A stretch of DNA of 64,000 nucleotides from Macrococcoides goetzii (GTDB lineage: Bacteria > Bacillota > Bacilli > Staphylococcales > Staphylococcaceae). Position 1 is the stretch's first letter. The number at the start of each line of letters is the position of its first letter. A program made the translations under genes and the position numbers. Below are positions 25,972-34,765 of this stretch, in pieces. The notes beneath the pieces are model-generated. The model had not been told where the DNA came from. It worked only from the letters and a program-made list of their open reading frames with translations, and did no database searches. The stretch is from positions 372,001 to 436,000 of the forward strand of contig NZ_MJBI02000002.1 in the NCBI RefSeq assembly GCF_002742385.2. The letters run 5' to 3'.

Positions 25972-26796
25972 TTGAGTAAATATGAAACAAAAGATTTATT
26001 AATCTATATCATTTCAGATTCAATCGGTGAAACCGCTGATAGAATGCTTCATGCAACGTTATCTCAATTTCCGAAACTAACTTCTGTAAGTGTTAAGAAA
26101 TTTTCATTCATCAAAGATGAGGAAGAGTTTAAGAACATTTTAGAACTGGCAAAACAAAAAGAAGCAGTCGTAGTTACAACGCTTGTAAACCCTGAATTTA
26201 ATCGTCTGGGACAAGCATTTGCCAAAGAGACAGGACTTTCATATATCGATTATATGACAGGCTTGATCAGAGTCATACAAAATCATACTGATATGGAACC
26301 GGTCGGTGAAAGTGGTGCACTTAGAAAGATGGATGAAGAATACTTTAAACGTATTGAAGCGATAGAGTACTCAGTGAAATATGACGACGGTAAAAACTTT
26401 CATAATTTAGCTGAAGCAGACGCAGTTATTGTTGGTGTTTCTAGAACTTCTAAGACACCGTTAAGTATGTATCTGGCAAATAAAGGATATAAAGTTGCGA
26501 ATATCCCATTAGTGCCTGAATCACCGATTCCGGAAGAAGTATATCAGCAAAAGAACTTAAAGGTGTTTGGACTGACTGCAAGTCCAAACTATATTATGAA
26601 TATACGTACAGAACGTATTAAAGTTTTAGGACTTTCAGGACCAGGTCAATATAATGATTTGAAACGTATTAAAGAAGAATTGAGCTATGCTGAAGAAGTA
26701 TTCAATCGATTAAATGCTACTGTTATCAATACAGAGTATAAGTCGATAGAAGAGTCGGCATTCTATATTGAACAACATTTAAAGAAACGTAAATAA
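25972..26796 (+). CDS. PPDK regulatory protein (kinase/pyrophosphorylase, DUF299)
   Basis: A 274-residue bifunctional enzyme that inactivates PPDK by ADP-dependent Thr phosphorylation and reactivates it by Pi-dependent removal. The hallmark P-loop VGVSRTSKTPLSMYLA is near residue 155, with the N-terminal IISDSIGETADRM and C-terminal ESAFYIEQ. Start is TTG 25972 behind AGGAGG. It sits in an operon with ppdK, as expected for the pair. The same family includes PEP-synthase regulator PpsR, but the PPDK neighbour decides the call. Confidence 0.93.
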   Translation: MSKYETKDLLIYIISDSIGETADRMLHATLSQFPKLTSVSVKKFSFIKDEEEFKNILELAKQKEAVVVTTLVNPEFNRLGQAFAKETGLSYIDYMTGLIRVIQNHTDMEPVGESGALRKMDEEYFKRIEAIEYSVKYDDGKNFHNLAEADAVIVGVSRTSKTPLSMYLANKGYKVANIPLVPESPIPEEVYQQKNLKVFGLTASPNYIMNIRTERIKVLGLSGPGQYNDLKRIKEELSYAEEVFNRLNATVINTEYKSIEESAFYIEQHLKKRK

Positions 26797-26806
26797 TAAT
26801 ACCCAG

Positions 26807-26838
26807 GATTGAGACGAAATTTGTCTCAATCTTTTTTT
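26807..26838 (+). terminator. terminator of the ppdK operon
   Basis: GATTGAGACGAAA / TTTGTCTCAATC then a T-run. Nearly the same stem is reused at 57775. Confidence 0.92.
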
Positions 26839-26933
26839 GTTTCAAAAAAAGATATTGAAAATTAATTTAGTAAAACACCATACGAGAATGACTATTTTAT
26901 GATATTATGGTTGAGGATTAAAAGGAGGTAATT

Positions 26934-28250
26934 ATGGAAAAGGGAATGAACAAAGGTATAGGATTTTTTTCAGCTTTAGCACTTGTAATGGGGACGGTTA
27001 TTGGTTCAGGTGTATTCTTTAAAATATCTAACATAACAGAAGTAACAGGAACACCAGGTATGACGTTGTTTGTATGGCTATTAGGCGGTTTGATCACGAT
27101 ATGTGCCGGACTGACAGTAGCGGAGCTTGCAGCAGCAATTCCGAGAAATGGTGGACTGACGACATATATTGAATATACATATGGTAAGTTTTTTGGATTT
27201 TTAGCAGGATGGGCACAAAGTTTCATTTATTTTCCGGCGATGATTGCAGCACAATCGATTGTATTTTCACAGCAAATTGATAATTTATTTCATATTGGAA
27301 AGGGATGGCTATTTCCGGTAGCAGTTATCGCGATGGTTTCAATATTATTGATTAACTGTCTGGGCTCGAAGGCAGGTGGGATATTGCAATCAGTCACTTT
27401 AGTCGTAAAGCTTATTCCAATCATCGCTATCGTCGTGTTTGGTTTAATGCAGACTGGAGATGTTCAGGTATCATTAATACCTACGACAGGTGATACAGGT
27501 ATTAATTTCTTTGTAGCACTTGGCGCTGGATTGCTTGCGACAATGTTTGCTTATGATGGATGGATTCATGTCGGTAATATTGCCGGGGAAATGAAAAATC
27601 CGAAAAGAGATTTACCATTAGCGATCACATTAGGTTTAGGTCTAGTTACAGTTATTTATTTATTAGTAAACGCAACATTTTTATTTACATCACCGATTGA
27701 TGAGCTTAAAGGTAATTTAAACGCAGCAACTGATACAGCAGGAATCTTGTTTGGTCAGTCTGGTGGAAAATTAATTACAATCGGAATAATGGTGTCCGTA
27801 TATGGGGCATTGAATGGTTATACGATGACAGGAATGCGTGTACCTGAAGCGATGGCGAAACAAAATTTATTACCGTTTAAAAATGTATTCACGAAACTAA
27901 CAAAGAGTGGTGCGCCATGGATGAGTGGTTTGATTCAGGTCGTTATTGCGGTTATTATGGTTTCTCGTGGTGCTTTCGATTCAATCACAAATATGCTTGT
28001 ATTTGTAATCTGGGCATTTTACTGTATGGCATTTTATGCAGTATTTGTATTACGTAAGAAAGAAAAAGAACTCGTGCGTCCTTATAAAGTGCCGATGTAT
28101 CCAATCATTCCTATGATTGCTTTACTGGCAGGACTGTTCGTTATGCTTAATACTCTATTTACGCAATTTGGACTGGCGATTACTGGAACTATCATAACGC
28201 TTTTAGGAATACCCATCTATCTTTATCAGAAGAAAAAAGAACAATATTAA
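26934..28250 (+). CDS. APC-superfamily amino acid permease (LAT/SteT-like)
   Basis: A 438-residue permease with about twelve helices. The first helix contains VMGTVIGSGVFFK, the unwound substrate-binding segment of the APC fold, and helix 6 has AYDGWIHVGNIAGEMKNPKRDLP. This is the pattern of the LAT-type group, including the Bacillus serine/threonine exchanger SteT. It probably exchanges neutral amino acids at the membrane. AAAGGAGG gives the ATG. It is a single-gene unit between two terminators. The substrate is not certain. Confidence 0.87.
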   Translation: MEKGMNKGIGFFSALALVMGTVIGSGVFFKISNITEVTGTPGMTLFVWLLGGLITICAGLTVAELAAAIPRNGGLTTYIEYTYGKFFGFLAGWAQSFIYFPAMIAAQSIVFSQQIDNLFHIGKGWLFPVAVIAMVSILLINCLGSKAGGILQSVTLVVKLIPIIAIVVFGLMQTGDVQVSLIPTTGDTGINFFVALGAGLLATMFAYDGWIHVGNIAGEMKNPKRDLPLAITLGLGLVTVIYLLVNATFLFTSPIDELKGNLNAATDTAGILFGQSGGKLITIGIMVSVYGALNGYTMTGMRVPEAMAKQNLLPFKNVFTKLTKSGAPWMSGLIQVVIAVIMVSRGAFDSITNMLVFVIWAFYCMAFYAVFVLRKKEKELVRPYKVPMYPIIPMIALLAGLFVMLNTLFTQFGLAITGTIITLLGIPIYLYQKKKEQY

Positions 28251-28276
28251 AAAGCTCTCGAACGAGAGCTTTTTTT
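28250..28276 (+). terminator. terminator after the permease
   Basis: AAGCTCTCG-AA-CGAGAGCTT then a T-run; may act on both converging genes. Confidence 0.9.
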
Positions 28277-28286
28277 GTGCAGTATT

Positions 28287-29357
28287 TTATATATTATTCA
28301 TTTTAAAATCCAGTATTAACTGATCGGTATGTGCCACGATTTCTCTAAATAAACCTTGTGCATTGACTTTCTTGGCAAGTGTAGGTGCCTGACCGCACCA
28401 CATATGAAGAAGATCAGTATCACCGTTCTTAGCTGCACTTTGACGAATGCTCGTCGTTAAATCATTTTGAAGCGGATAAGGTAGTATATTTATACCACTC
28501 GTTTCCAAATCATTAATAAAATCATTTTCTATACCACGCGCACTTTTTCCGCTGAATACTTTAGTCACTGTTGTATCCTCAGGTAGTGCATGGGTGATTG
28601 CTTCTTTATGTACATTCGGAGCTTTACTTTCATGCGTTGTTAAGAAAGCAGTCCCCATTTGCACGCCGCTTGCTCCTAACATAAGAGACGCAAGTATGCC
28701 ACGTGCATCCATTATTCCACCTGCTGCAATTACAGGGATAGACACGCTATCTACAATTTGAGGAATCAATGCCATTGTGCCGATTGAACGTGTTTTTGTA
28801 AACGCACCTTTATGTCCACCTGCTTCAAAGCCTTGAGCAACCACCATATCTAATCCACTTTGTTCGATCATTCTTGCTTCTTCAACTGAACTTGCTGTAC
28901 CGATTGTTATAATACCTTTCTTTTTTAGCAGATTAATAATCTGTTGCGCCGGGATGCCAAAAGTAAAGCTTACAACTGGTACATCCATATCCATTAACAA
29001 CTGAATTTTATCAAGAAAAATTTGTTCAGAGTGCATTTTAACATTCGCTGTCTTTAAATCATATTTATCATAATAAGGTTTAAGTTTCTCCTGCATCATT
29101 TGAATGGCACTATCGTCATATTGAATATCTTCAGACACGAACAAATTGACAGCAAAAGGTTTATCGGTAAGTTTGCGTACAGTCTCAATTTCATCGCTTA
29201 ACACATCAGTGGTCATATATCCAGCACCAATTGTTCCTAAACCACCCTCATTACAGATAGCTGCAACAAGTTCAGGTGTTGTGCTTCCTGCCATGCCCGC
29301 CTGTATAATTGGATATGCAATGCTTAATTGATCCGTCAATCGTGTACTGTTCCACAT
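28287..29357 (-). CDS. nitronate monooxygenase (2-nitropropane dioxygenase family)
   Basis: A 356-residue FMN-dependent TIM-barrel enzyme that oxidises nitronates or propionate-3-nitronate to carbonyl products and nitrite. The features are YPIIQAGMAG, the glycine-rich GGLGTIGAGYM, FAVNLFV, the catalytic-region VAQGFEAGGHKGAF with its His, and the FMN phosphate site IAAGGIMDARG...GASGVQMGTAFL. ATG 29357 is chosen over 29366 because GAGGTG is then six bases away. It is convergent with the permease and divergent from the lipoprotein. Confidence 0.88.
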   Translation of the reverse strand: MWNSTRLTDQLSIAYPIIQAGMAGSTTPELVAAICNEGGLGTIGAGYMTTDVLSDEIETVRKLTDKPFAVNLFVSEDIQYDDSAIQMMQEKLKPYYDKYDLKTANVKMHSEQIFLDKIQLLMDMDVPVVSFTFGIPAQQIINLLKKKGIITIGTASSVEEARMIEQSGLDMVVAQGFEAGGHKGAFTKTRSIGTMALIPQIVDSVSIPVIAAGGIMDARGILASLMLGASGVQMGTAFLTTHESKAPNVHKEAITHALPEDTTVTKVFSGKSARGIENDFINDLETSGINILPYPLQNDLTTSIRQSAAKNGDTDLLHMWCGQAPTLAKKVNAQGLFREIVAHTDQLILDFKMNNI

Positions 29358-29485
29358 ATCATTCACCTCTTTGTTATCATACTGTCACTATAACATATTA
29401 ATAAATTGAAACTAAATTTTTCAATGTACCAATACTTAATTTATGCTATATTTAAATAAAAAATGGAAAAGAAGAGGAGAACATC

Positions 29486-30730
29486 ATGCGTACGATTCAA
29501 TATTTATTATTATCAGCAATGATACTTGTGGCTGGGTGTGCAAATGAAGAAAAGAAGACAACCGAGGAATCAACCAAAACAGAACAAACGACTAAAGAAA
29601 ACAAAGCAGAAAAAGTAACGGCTGAATCAAAAGCATCAACTGAAGAAGATGTGACTGCAGATCAAATTGATAAAGATAGACCAGCTTCGAATACAACAAC
29701 GATGAAATTAATCGATACGATAAGTGAAGGACCGATTACGCCAAAATCAGTTGTCGCGAATAACAAAGGTCAGGTTATCGCAAACAATATGATGTATCAG
29801 CACACAATTACAGTCTATGATGCAAAGTCACGTAAACTCATTAAAAAGTTATCAGATACAGTAGACTTTAAAAAGTTCGGTATCGAAGGTTTTGATAAGC
29901 CGGTAAGTGGCGCACCAGTTGAAGCAGTTTGGACAAAAGATGGCAAATTTGCTTATGTTTCACAATATCAATTAACTGATCATGGTGCAGAAGCAGAAGA
30001 TATGTGTTCAGCAGGTAAAGCGATCGCAGAATCTGTCGTATATCGTTATAACGCTGAAAAGCAAGACTGGGATCAGGTCATTCAAGTTGGACGTGTACCA
30101 AAATATGTATCACTTACTCAAGACAATTCAAAGCTATTAGTATCTAACTGGTGTGATAAATCATTATCAGTAGTAGATACTAAGACAGCTAAACAAACAG
30201 AACAAATTCCATTAAATGCAATGCCACGCGGTATTGTATCACTGCCAGATAATAAAACAGCTTACGTTACAGCGATGTTCTCGAATGAAATTTATAAAGT
30301 AAATTTAGAAACAGGTAAAAGTGAAATGATTCTGCAGACCGGACAAAGACCACGTCATTTAGTACTTGATAATCAAGGGAAGACAATCTACATTACGGTG
30401 GCTGGTGCCAATGAACTGTTAAAATATGACGTTGCAACTGATAAAGTTATTGCGCGTGCTACTACAGGAAAAGAACCACGTTCAATGGCAATTTCACCAG
30501 ACAGTACAGCCGTGTATATCGTTAATTATGATGAGAATACAGTATCGAAATTTGATACGAAGACGTTGAAAGAAATCACGCGTGTTGAAGCAGGATTTCA
30601 TCCAATCGGTATCACTTATGAAAATACGACAGGTGATGTATGGGTAGCAAATTATGGCGGTACAATCTCTGTTTATGACGATAAAGTAGCAGCATCAACA
30701 GCAACTAAAGATGCATCAACAGCAAAATAA
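29486..30730 (+). CDS. YVTN-type beta-propeller lipoprotein
   Basis: A 414-residue exported lipoprotein. The lipobox is MILVAGC at residues 12-18, so Cys18 is lipidated. A Thr/Lys/Glu-rich linker (about 19-70) follows, then seven-bladed beta-propeller repeats recognised by SVVDTKTAKQTEQIPL, VNLETGKSE, KYDVATDKVI and KFDTKTLKEI, with the SPDSTAVYIVNYDENT core. Such YncE/YVTN proteins bind ligands or metals at the surface; no enzyme residues are evident. Two Cys (MCSAGK and NWCDKS) might pair. It is a lone gene with GAGGAG upstream. Confidence 0.82.
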   Translation: MRTIQYLLLSAMILVAGCANEEKKTTEESTKTEQTTKENKAEKVTAESKASTEEDVTADQIDKDRPASNTTTMKLIDTISEGPITPKSVVANNKGQVIANNMMYQHTITVYDAKSRKLIKKLSDTVDFKKFGIEGFDKPVSGAPVEAVWTKDGKFAYVSQYQLTDHGAEAEDMCSAGKAIAESVVYRYNAEKQDWDQVIQVGRVPKYVSLTQDNSKLLVSNWCDKSLSVVDTKTAKQTEQIPLNAMPRGIVSLPDNKTAYVTAMFSNEIYKVNLETGKSEMILQTGQRPRHLVLDNQGKTIYITVAGANELLKYDVATDKVIARATTGKEPRSMAISPDSTAVYIVNYDENTVSKFDTKTLKEITRVEAGFHPIGITYENTTGDVWVANYGGTISVYDDKVAASTATKDASTAK

Positions 30731-30802
30731 GTTATCAGTATGTAAATTAATTAAGTTGTGATATATTTAATTTGAATTACAATATACATTTGGAGGTCTA
30801 TC

Positions 30803-31231
30803 ATGACAGAATTAATTCCTTACTTAGCGTTTGAAAGTGCAAAAGAAGCGCTAGCATATTATGAAGAAGTATTTGGAGCAACAGACGTTAACAGATTACC
30901 AGTAGGAAAAGAGCAGGCAGGACAATTTGGTGTAGACCCGGAACAAGCTGAAGAAATGACAATGCATTCTGAATTTAAAGTAGCGGGACATAAATTATAT
31001 GCAGCAGATAGATTTGGTAAAGCTGGAGATTTCAATAATAGCATGACATTATCTTTAAACTGGGACAAATCAAATGCTGAAGATACTGCAGCAATGACTG
31101 AACTATTCAATAAAGTAGCAGGGCACAATGAGACTAAAGTGCATATGCCGATTGAAGAGCAATTCTGGGGCGGTGTGATGGGTGCATTAGATGATAAATA
31201 CGGTGTACACTGGATGTTTAACGGAAACTAA
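30803..31231 (+). CDS. VOC-superfamily (PhnB-like glyoxalase) protein
   Basis: A 142-residue protein of the vicinal-oxygen-chelate fold (PhnB/3-demethylubiquinone-like). The start LIPYLAFESAKEALAYYEEVFGA and the end GGVMGALDDKYGVHWMFN are the signatures. It shares its pattern with two other VOC proteins in this window (40057 and 42123). It may bind a metal or a small molecule; no substrate is known. GGAGGTC precedes the ATG and a strong terminator follows. Confidence 0.85.
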   Translation: MTELIPYLAFESAKEALAYYEEVFGATDVNRLPVGKEQAGQFGVDPEQAEEMTMHSEFKVAGHKLYAADRFGKAGDFNNSMTLSLNWDKSNAEDTAAMTELFNKVAGHNETKVHMPIEEQFWGGVMGALDDKYGVHWMFNGN

Positions 31232-31244
31232 AATAAAAAATTAA

Positions 31245-31277
31245 TCAGACCAAAGTTAAAATAGCTTTGGTCTTTTT
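31245..31277 (+). terminator. terminator after the VOC gene
   Basis: GACCAAAG ... CTTTGGTC with a T-rich tail. Confidence 0.85.
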
Positions 31278-31317
31278 ATATGCTATTAAAGTATAATGAT
31301 GTGTGAGGGGGGAGAGT

Positions 31318-32271
31318 ATGGCATTAAGTATTTTGTATCATGACGATAATAAACTAAAACGTGTTAATACAATAGATGATTTACCAAAAGATGCAACCTT
31401 CATTTGGTTTGACTTTGAAGGGGCGAATGAAGAAGAGAGTGAACTTTTTAAACAACATTTTGACATTAATGGATTAACGATAGAAGATGTAATACACAGT
31501 AATTCCAGACCGAAATATAAAAATTATAATTCATATGAGTATTTAGTATTCCAGAAGTTTGAACGCGATACATATGAAGCAGAAACGATTAATGTGCTCC
31601 TGAAAGATAATGTTTTTATTACCTATCATGATGAAGATATTGAAGCAACAGATGAAATAGATGCTTTAGCGAAAGAATTAGAAGAAGAAGCACCAAGTAA
31701 TTTGACACCAAAAGTAGCAGCAATGATGTTGCTTGATAAAATAGTAGATTTCTATACGGAAACTGTAGAATCGATAGAAGATAATGTGCTTAGTTTTGAA
31801 AAAAGACATTCTAAAGATAAGAAGCAACATTATATAATGGATGATATCTTTGACTTAAGAGCAAAATTGATTCGTATTAAAGGCATTATCGTACCGATGA
31901 GTGAACTGGTGGATGAATTAGAACGTGATCAGCATATTATAGAAACAGAACACGATCATTATTATATTCACCATATTCAGGACCATATGATTAAGCAGAA
32001 GAATATTATAAAAAATTCGCAGGAACTCACGGATGAAATAAGAAATAACTATGAATCGTATAACAACTATAAAATGAACCGTGTAATGCAGATGCTAACC
32101 CTCGTATCAACTGTATTTCTGCCATTGACATTGATTGCAGGAATTTACGGGATGAACTTTGAGTACATGCCGGAACTGAAATGGAAGTATGGATACTTTA
32201 CAGTACTGATCGTAATGGCGTTATTATTAGTTGTAAGTATGGTGTATTTTAAAAAGAAGAAGTGGTATTAA
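31318..32271 (+). CDS. corA: CorA-family Mg2+/divalent cation transporter
   Basis: A 317-residue CorA channel. A cytoplasmic funnel domain rich in acidic residues and a long helix precede two C-terminal membrane helices. The selectivity signature is GIYGMNFEYMPELKWKYGY, with GMN at the pore mouth. It takes up Mg2+, or possibly Co2+ or Ni2+. Start ATG 31318 follows GGGGGGAG. The following unknown gene starts one base after its stop, so the two are cotranscribed. Confidence 0.9.
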   Translation: MALSILYHDDNKLKRVNTIDDLPKDATFIWFDFEGANEEESELFKQHFDINGLTIEDVIHSNSRPKYKNYNSYEYLVFQKFERDTYEAETINVLLKDNVFITYHDEDIEATDEIDALAKELEEEAPSNLTPKVAAMMLLDKIVDFYTETVESIEDNVLSFEKRHSKDKKQHYIMDDIFDLRAKLIRIKGIIVPMSELVDELERDQHIIETEHDHYYIHHIQDHMIKQKNIIKNSQELTDEIRNNYESYNNYKMNRVMQMLTLVSTVFLPLTLIAGIYGMNFEYMPELKWKYGYFTVLIVMALLLVVSMVYFKKKKWY

Positions 32272-32272
32272 C

Positions 32273-33109
32273 ATGTTAGGATTATTTAAAAAGAAAAAAA
32301 CAAAACCAGAAGTAGATGAATCTAGAATTGATTTAAATATTAGAAAAGAATTAGAGAAGACATTTATAAAAAAACATGTGATGAATGCAAAAGCTGTGAA
32401 TGCCATTGTAAATATCTTTAGGAAATATCCGCAAGAAATAATAATTTTTGATATTATTGATATGAAATCTAGAAAATTTAATGAAATAGAAGTTAAGAAA
32501 TTATCATACATTGAATCTATTAATTATCCAGGTATCTTTCTTATTATTTATAACTCAGAATATCAACCACTCATTTATTGGCATGTTCTTAGTGGGAATA
32601 TGTATATTCATCCTCAATTCAATGAAATTGAAATTGTTGAAGATAATTTTAAGCTTACTGAGAATTATTACTGGGACATGCTTAGGGAAGATGCTAAATC
32701 ATCATTATATTTTGTAGATACACCTCTTAGAGGCTATAAAACGATAGAATGGTCATTAGAATATGATGCATTAGAATTTGAAGAAATAATAGAAACATTC
32801 AATGTTACTGGGATAATGTTCGAAAGTGGTTTAGATAATATGGAAGCAATACTCGAACAATTTAACATAAAATATGAATTGGATAATCATTTTGTTATTA
32901 TAAATCATAAAGTACGAGCTGAATTTCTAAAGAAAATTTATAATGAAATCTTTAATCATGGTGATCATGGTGGCTTATTAATATTTGTAGATATGATGGA
33001 GCCAATTACAAAGGAAATGATTAGTGACAATCGTGTTGTAATCAATAATAACAAAGTCATTATTCCTGTAAATGACATAGATGATTCTATATATTTCTTT
33101 AATTTTTAA
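32273..33109 (+). CDS. hypothetical protein cotranscribed with corA
   Basis: A 278-residue protein I do not recognise. It begins with a basic cluster, LFKKKKTKPE, and is then soluble, rich in Ile, Asn, Asp and Glu, and more AT-rich than corA. There is no membrane helix or known catalytic motif. A repeated theme of FEEIIE and VVIN/VIIPVND strands suggests an alpha/beta fold. Its start lies one base after the corA stop, and it ends in a terminator shared with nothing else. A link with Mg2+ uptake is only by position; acquisition by transfer would fit its base composition. Confidence 0.7.
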   Translation: MLGLFKKKKTKPEVDESRIDLNIRKELEKTFIKKHVMNAKAVNAIVNIFRKYPQEIIIFDIIDMKSRKFNEIEVKKLSYIESINYPGIFLIIYNSEYQPLIYWHVLSGNMYIHPQFNEIEIVEDNFKLTENYYWDMLREDAKSSLYFVDTPLRGYKTIEWSLEYDALEFEEIIETFNVTGIMFESGLDNMEAILEQFNIKYELDNHFVIINHKVRAEFLKKIYNEIFNHGDHGGLLIFVDMMEPITKEMISDNRVVINNNKVIIPVNDIDDSIYFFNF

Positions 33110-33131
33110 CACATCCAATAGGGTGTGTTTT
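33108..33131 (+). terminator. terminator of the corA operon
   Basis: AACACATCC-AATA-GGGTGTGTT followed by TTAATTTT. Confidence 0.8.
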
Positions 33132-33143
33132 AATTTTATGCAA

Positions 33144-33178
33144 AAAAAATAAGCCCCTTGAGGGCTTATTTTTCAACA
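33144..33178 (-). terminator. terminator of csp copy 1
   Basis: AATAAGCCC / GGGGCTTATT stem with loop TCAA and a T-run on the reverse strand. It recurs after copies 2 and 3. Confidence 0.93.
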
Positions 33179-33185
33179 TTAAATA

Positions 33186-33386
33186 TTATAATTTAACGAT
33201 GTTAGCAGCTTGAGGTCCACGTTGACCTTCTTCGATATTGAATTCAACTGCTTGACCTTCTTCTAAAGTTTTGTAACCGTCTCCTTCGATAGCACTGAAG
33301 TGAGCGAATACGTCGTCTCCACCTTCAACTTCGATGAATCCGAAACCTTTTTCTGCGTTAAACCATTTAACTGTACCTTGTGTCAT
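33186..33386 (-). CDS. cold-shock protein, tandem copy 1
   Basis: A 66-residue CspA-family RNA chaperone of one cold-shock domain. RNP1 is KGFGFIEV and RNP2 is DVFAHFSAI. It melts RNA structure and acts in the cytoplasm, often at low temperature. The sequence differs from copies 2 and 3 mainly at GDGYKT versus GEGYK. ATG 33386 is used; the upstream TTG is inside the GGAGGTC ribosome binding site. It has its own promoter, long leader and terminator. Confidence 0.95.
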   Translation of the reverse strand: MTQGTVKWFNAEKGFGFIEVEGGDDVFAHFSAIEGDGYKTLEEGQAVEFNIEEGQRGPQAANIVKL

Positions 33387-33565
33387 AATAATGACCTCCA
33401 AATATTTATTAAATAATATCTAATGTTTTACATAAGAAAACTTCACATATTTCAAAAAGCAAACCCTTAACACGATTACTTTTTGTAATATGTGAAGTCC
33501 TTACGTTTCTTGCATATGTTCGATATATTTGAATTAAGTATATAATAGATATGATCTTTTGTCAA
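33387..33565 (-). promoter_or_regulatory. promoter and structured 5' leader of csp copy 1
   Basis: Reverse strand TTGACA (33560-33565), 17 bp, TATACT (33537-33542). The leader of about 145 nt contains arms CTTCACATATTTCAAAAAG (33441-33459) and CTTTTTGTAATATGTGAAG (33479-33497), which pair at 18 of 19 positions, then AT-rich sequence to GGAGGTC. The lay-out is kept in copies 2 and 3. Confidence 0.85.
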
Positions 33566-33693
33566 TGCAAACAATGCATGAGAAATATATATACATGCTC
33601 AGAACATGATAGGTAAGGGATATAATGGTCAAAAAAGTTTTTTGGATTTATTTTTAAGTAATGAATTTCTGGAAAATAATAAGTAGAAAGCAC

Positions 33694-33729
33694 AAAAAAA
33701 ATAAGCCCCTTGAGGGCTTATTTCTTCAC
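33694..33729 (-). terminator. terminator of csp copy 2
   Basis: Same AATAAGCCC / GGGGCTTATT stem and T-run as copy 1. Confidence 0.93.
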
Positions 33730-33737
33730 ATTAAATA

Positions 33738-33938
33738 TTATAATTTAACGATGTTAGCAGCTTGAGGTCCACGTTGACCTTCTTCGATATCGAATTCAAC
33801 TGCTTGACCTTCTTCTAAAGATTTATAACCTTCACCTTGAATAGCGCTGAAGTGAGCGAATACGTCGTCTCCGCCTTCAACTTCGATGAATCCAAAACCT
33901 TTTTCTGCGTTAAACCATTTAACTGTACCTTGTGTCAT
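33738..33938 (-). CDS. cold-shock protein, tandem copy 2
   Basis: A 66-residue cold-shock domain protein, nearly identical to its neighbours, with RNP1 KGFGFIEV and RNP2 DVFAHFSAI. Small differences are [11 protein letters not shown] and VEFDIEE. Its cassette starts about 552 bp from copy 1, promoter to terminator, so the duplication took in the entire control region. GGAGGTC precedes ATG 33938. It should act as an RNA chaperone. Different leaders may give each copy a different temperature or growth response. Confidence 0.95.
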   Translation of the reverse strand: MTQGTVKWFNAEKGFGFIEVEGGDDVFAHFSAIQGEGYKSLEEGQAVEFDIEEGQRGPQAANIVKL

Positions 33939-34120
33939 AATAATGACCTCCAATAAATTATTAAATAATATCTAATGTTTCTCCTACAAAGAAAAATTCA
34001 CATATTACAAAAAGTCTCGACTTAACACGATTACTTTTTGTAATATGTGAAGAAGCTTTGTTTGTTGCATATGTCCGATATATTTGACTTAAGTATATAA
34101 CGGATCGGTTAATAAGTCAA
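33939..34120 (-). promoter_or_regulatory. promoter and structured 5' leader of csp copy 2
   Basis: Reverse strand TTGACT (34115-34120), 17 bp, TATACT (34092-34097). The leader has perfectly paired 19-base arms TTCACATATTACAAAAAGT (33997-34015) and ACTTTTTGTAATATGTGAA (34033-34051). Confidence 0.85.
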
Positions 34121-34249
34121 ACGTGTGTTCTTGCGATTTGGTCTTAATATCTCGTAAAAGTGCGTAGGTATCAGTCAAATTGAGTGAAATATTTATTTTT
34201 ATATTGCCTAATTGGATCAATAATAGCTGTAAAAATGAAATTATAGATA

Positions 34250-34285
34250 AAAAAAAATAAGCCCCTTGAGGGCTTATCTTTCAAC
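34250..34285 (-). terminator. terminator of csp copy 3
   Basis: AATAAGCCC / GGGGCTTAT stem followed by a T-run on the reverse strand. Confidence 0.92.
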
Positions 34286-34293
34286 ATTAAATA

Positions 34294-34494
34294 TTATAAT
34301 TTAACGATGTTAGCAGCTTGAGGTCCACGTTGACCTTCTTCGATATCGAATTCAACTGCTTGTCCTTCTTCTAAAGTTTTGTAACCTTCACCTTGAATAG
34401 CGCTGAAGTGAGCGAATACGTCGTCTCCACCTTCAACTTCGATGAATCCAAAACCTTTTTCTGCGTTAAACCATTTAACTGTACCTTGTGCCAT
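34294..34494 (-). CDS. cold-shock protein, tandem copy 3
   Basis: A 66-residue cold-shock protein. It differs at residue 2 (MAQGTV in place of MTQGTV) and has [14 protein letters not shown]1 and RNP2 are intact. The start ATG 34494 is two bases further from GGAGGTC than in the other copies, which may alter translation. Like the others it has its own promoter, leader and terminator. It is the 5'-most member of the tandem set. Confidence 0.95.
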   Translation of the reverse strand: MAQGTVKWFNAEKGFGFIEVEGGDDVFAHFSAIQGEGYKTLEEGQAVEFDIEEGQRGPQAANIVKL

Positions 34495-34677
34495 AATATA
34501 ATGACCTCCAATAAATTATTAAATAATATCTAATGTTTTACAAAGAAAACACTTCACATATTACAAAAAGTGTTGTCTTACATTATTACTCTTTGTAATG
34601 ATGTGAAGAGCCTTAATTTCTTGCATATGTACGATAATATTTGAATTTATTATATAATGATTCATCACAATTGTCTA
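34495..34677 (-). promoter_or_regulatory. promoter and structured 5' leader of csp copy 3
   Basis: Reverse strand TAGACA (34672-34677), 17 bp, TATAAT (34649-34654). Leader arms at about 34551-34570 and 34589-34608 pair with one insertion and one mismatch, so the hairpin has been kept while its sequence drifts. No other signal is seen up to the next gene at 34766. Confidence 0.8.
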
Positions 34678-34765
34678 GTATTTATAGTCACTTTAATACA
34701 ATATGAGTAAAATAAGAATTTATTTTACGTGTATTGAGGCATATATTAGGAGAATTGAAATAGTC

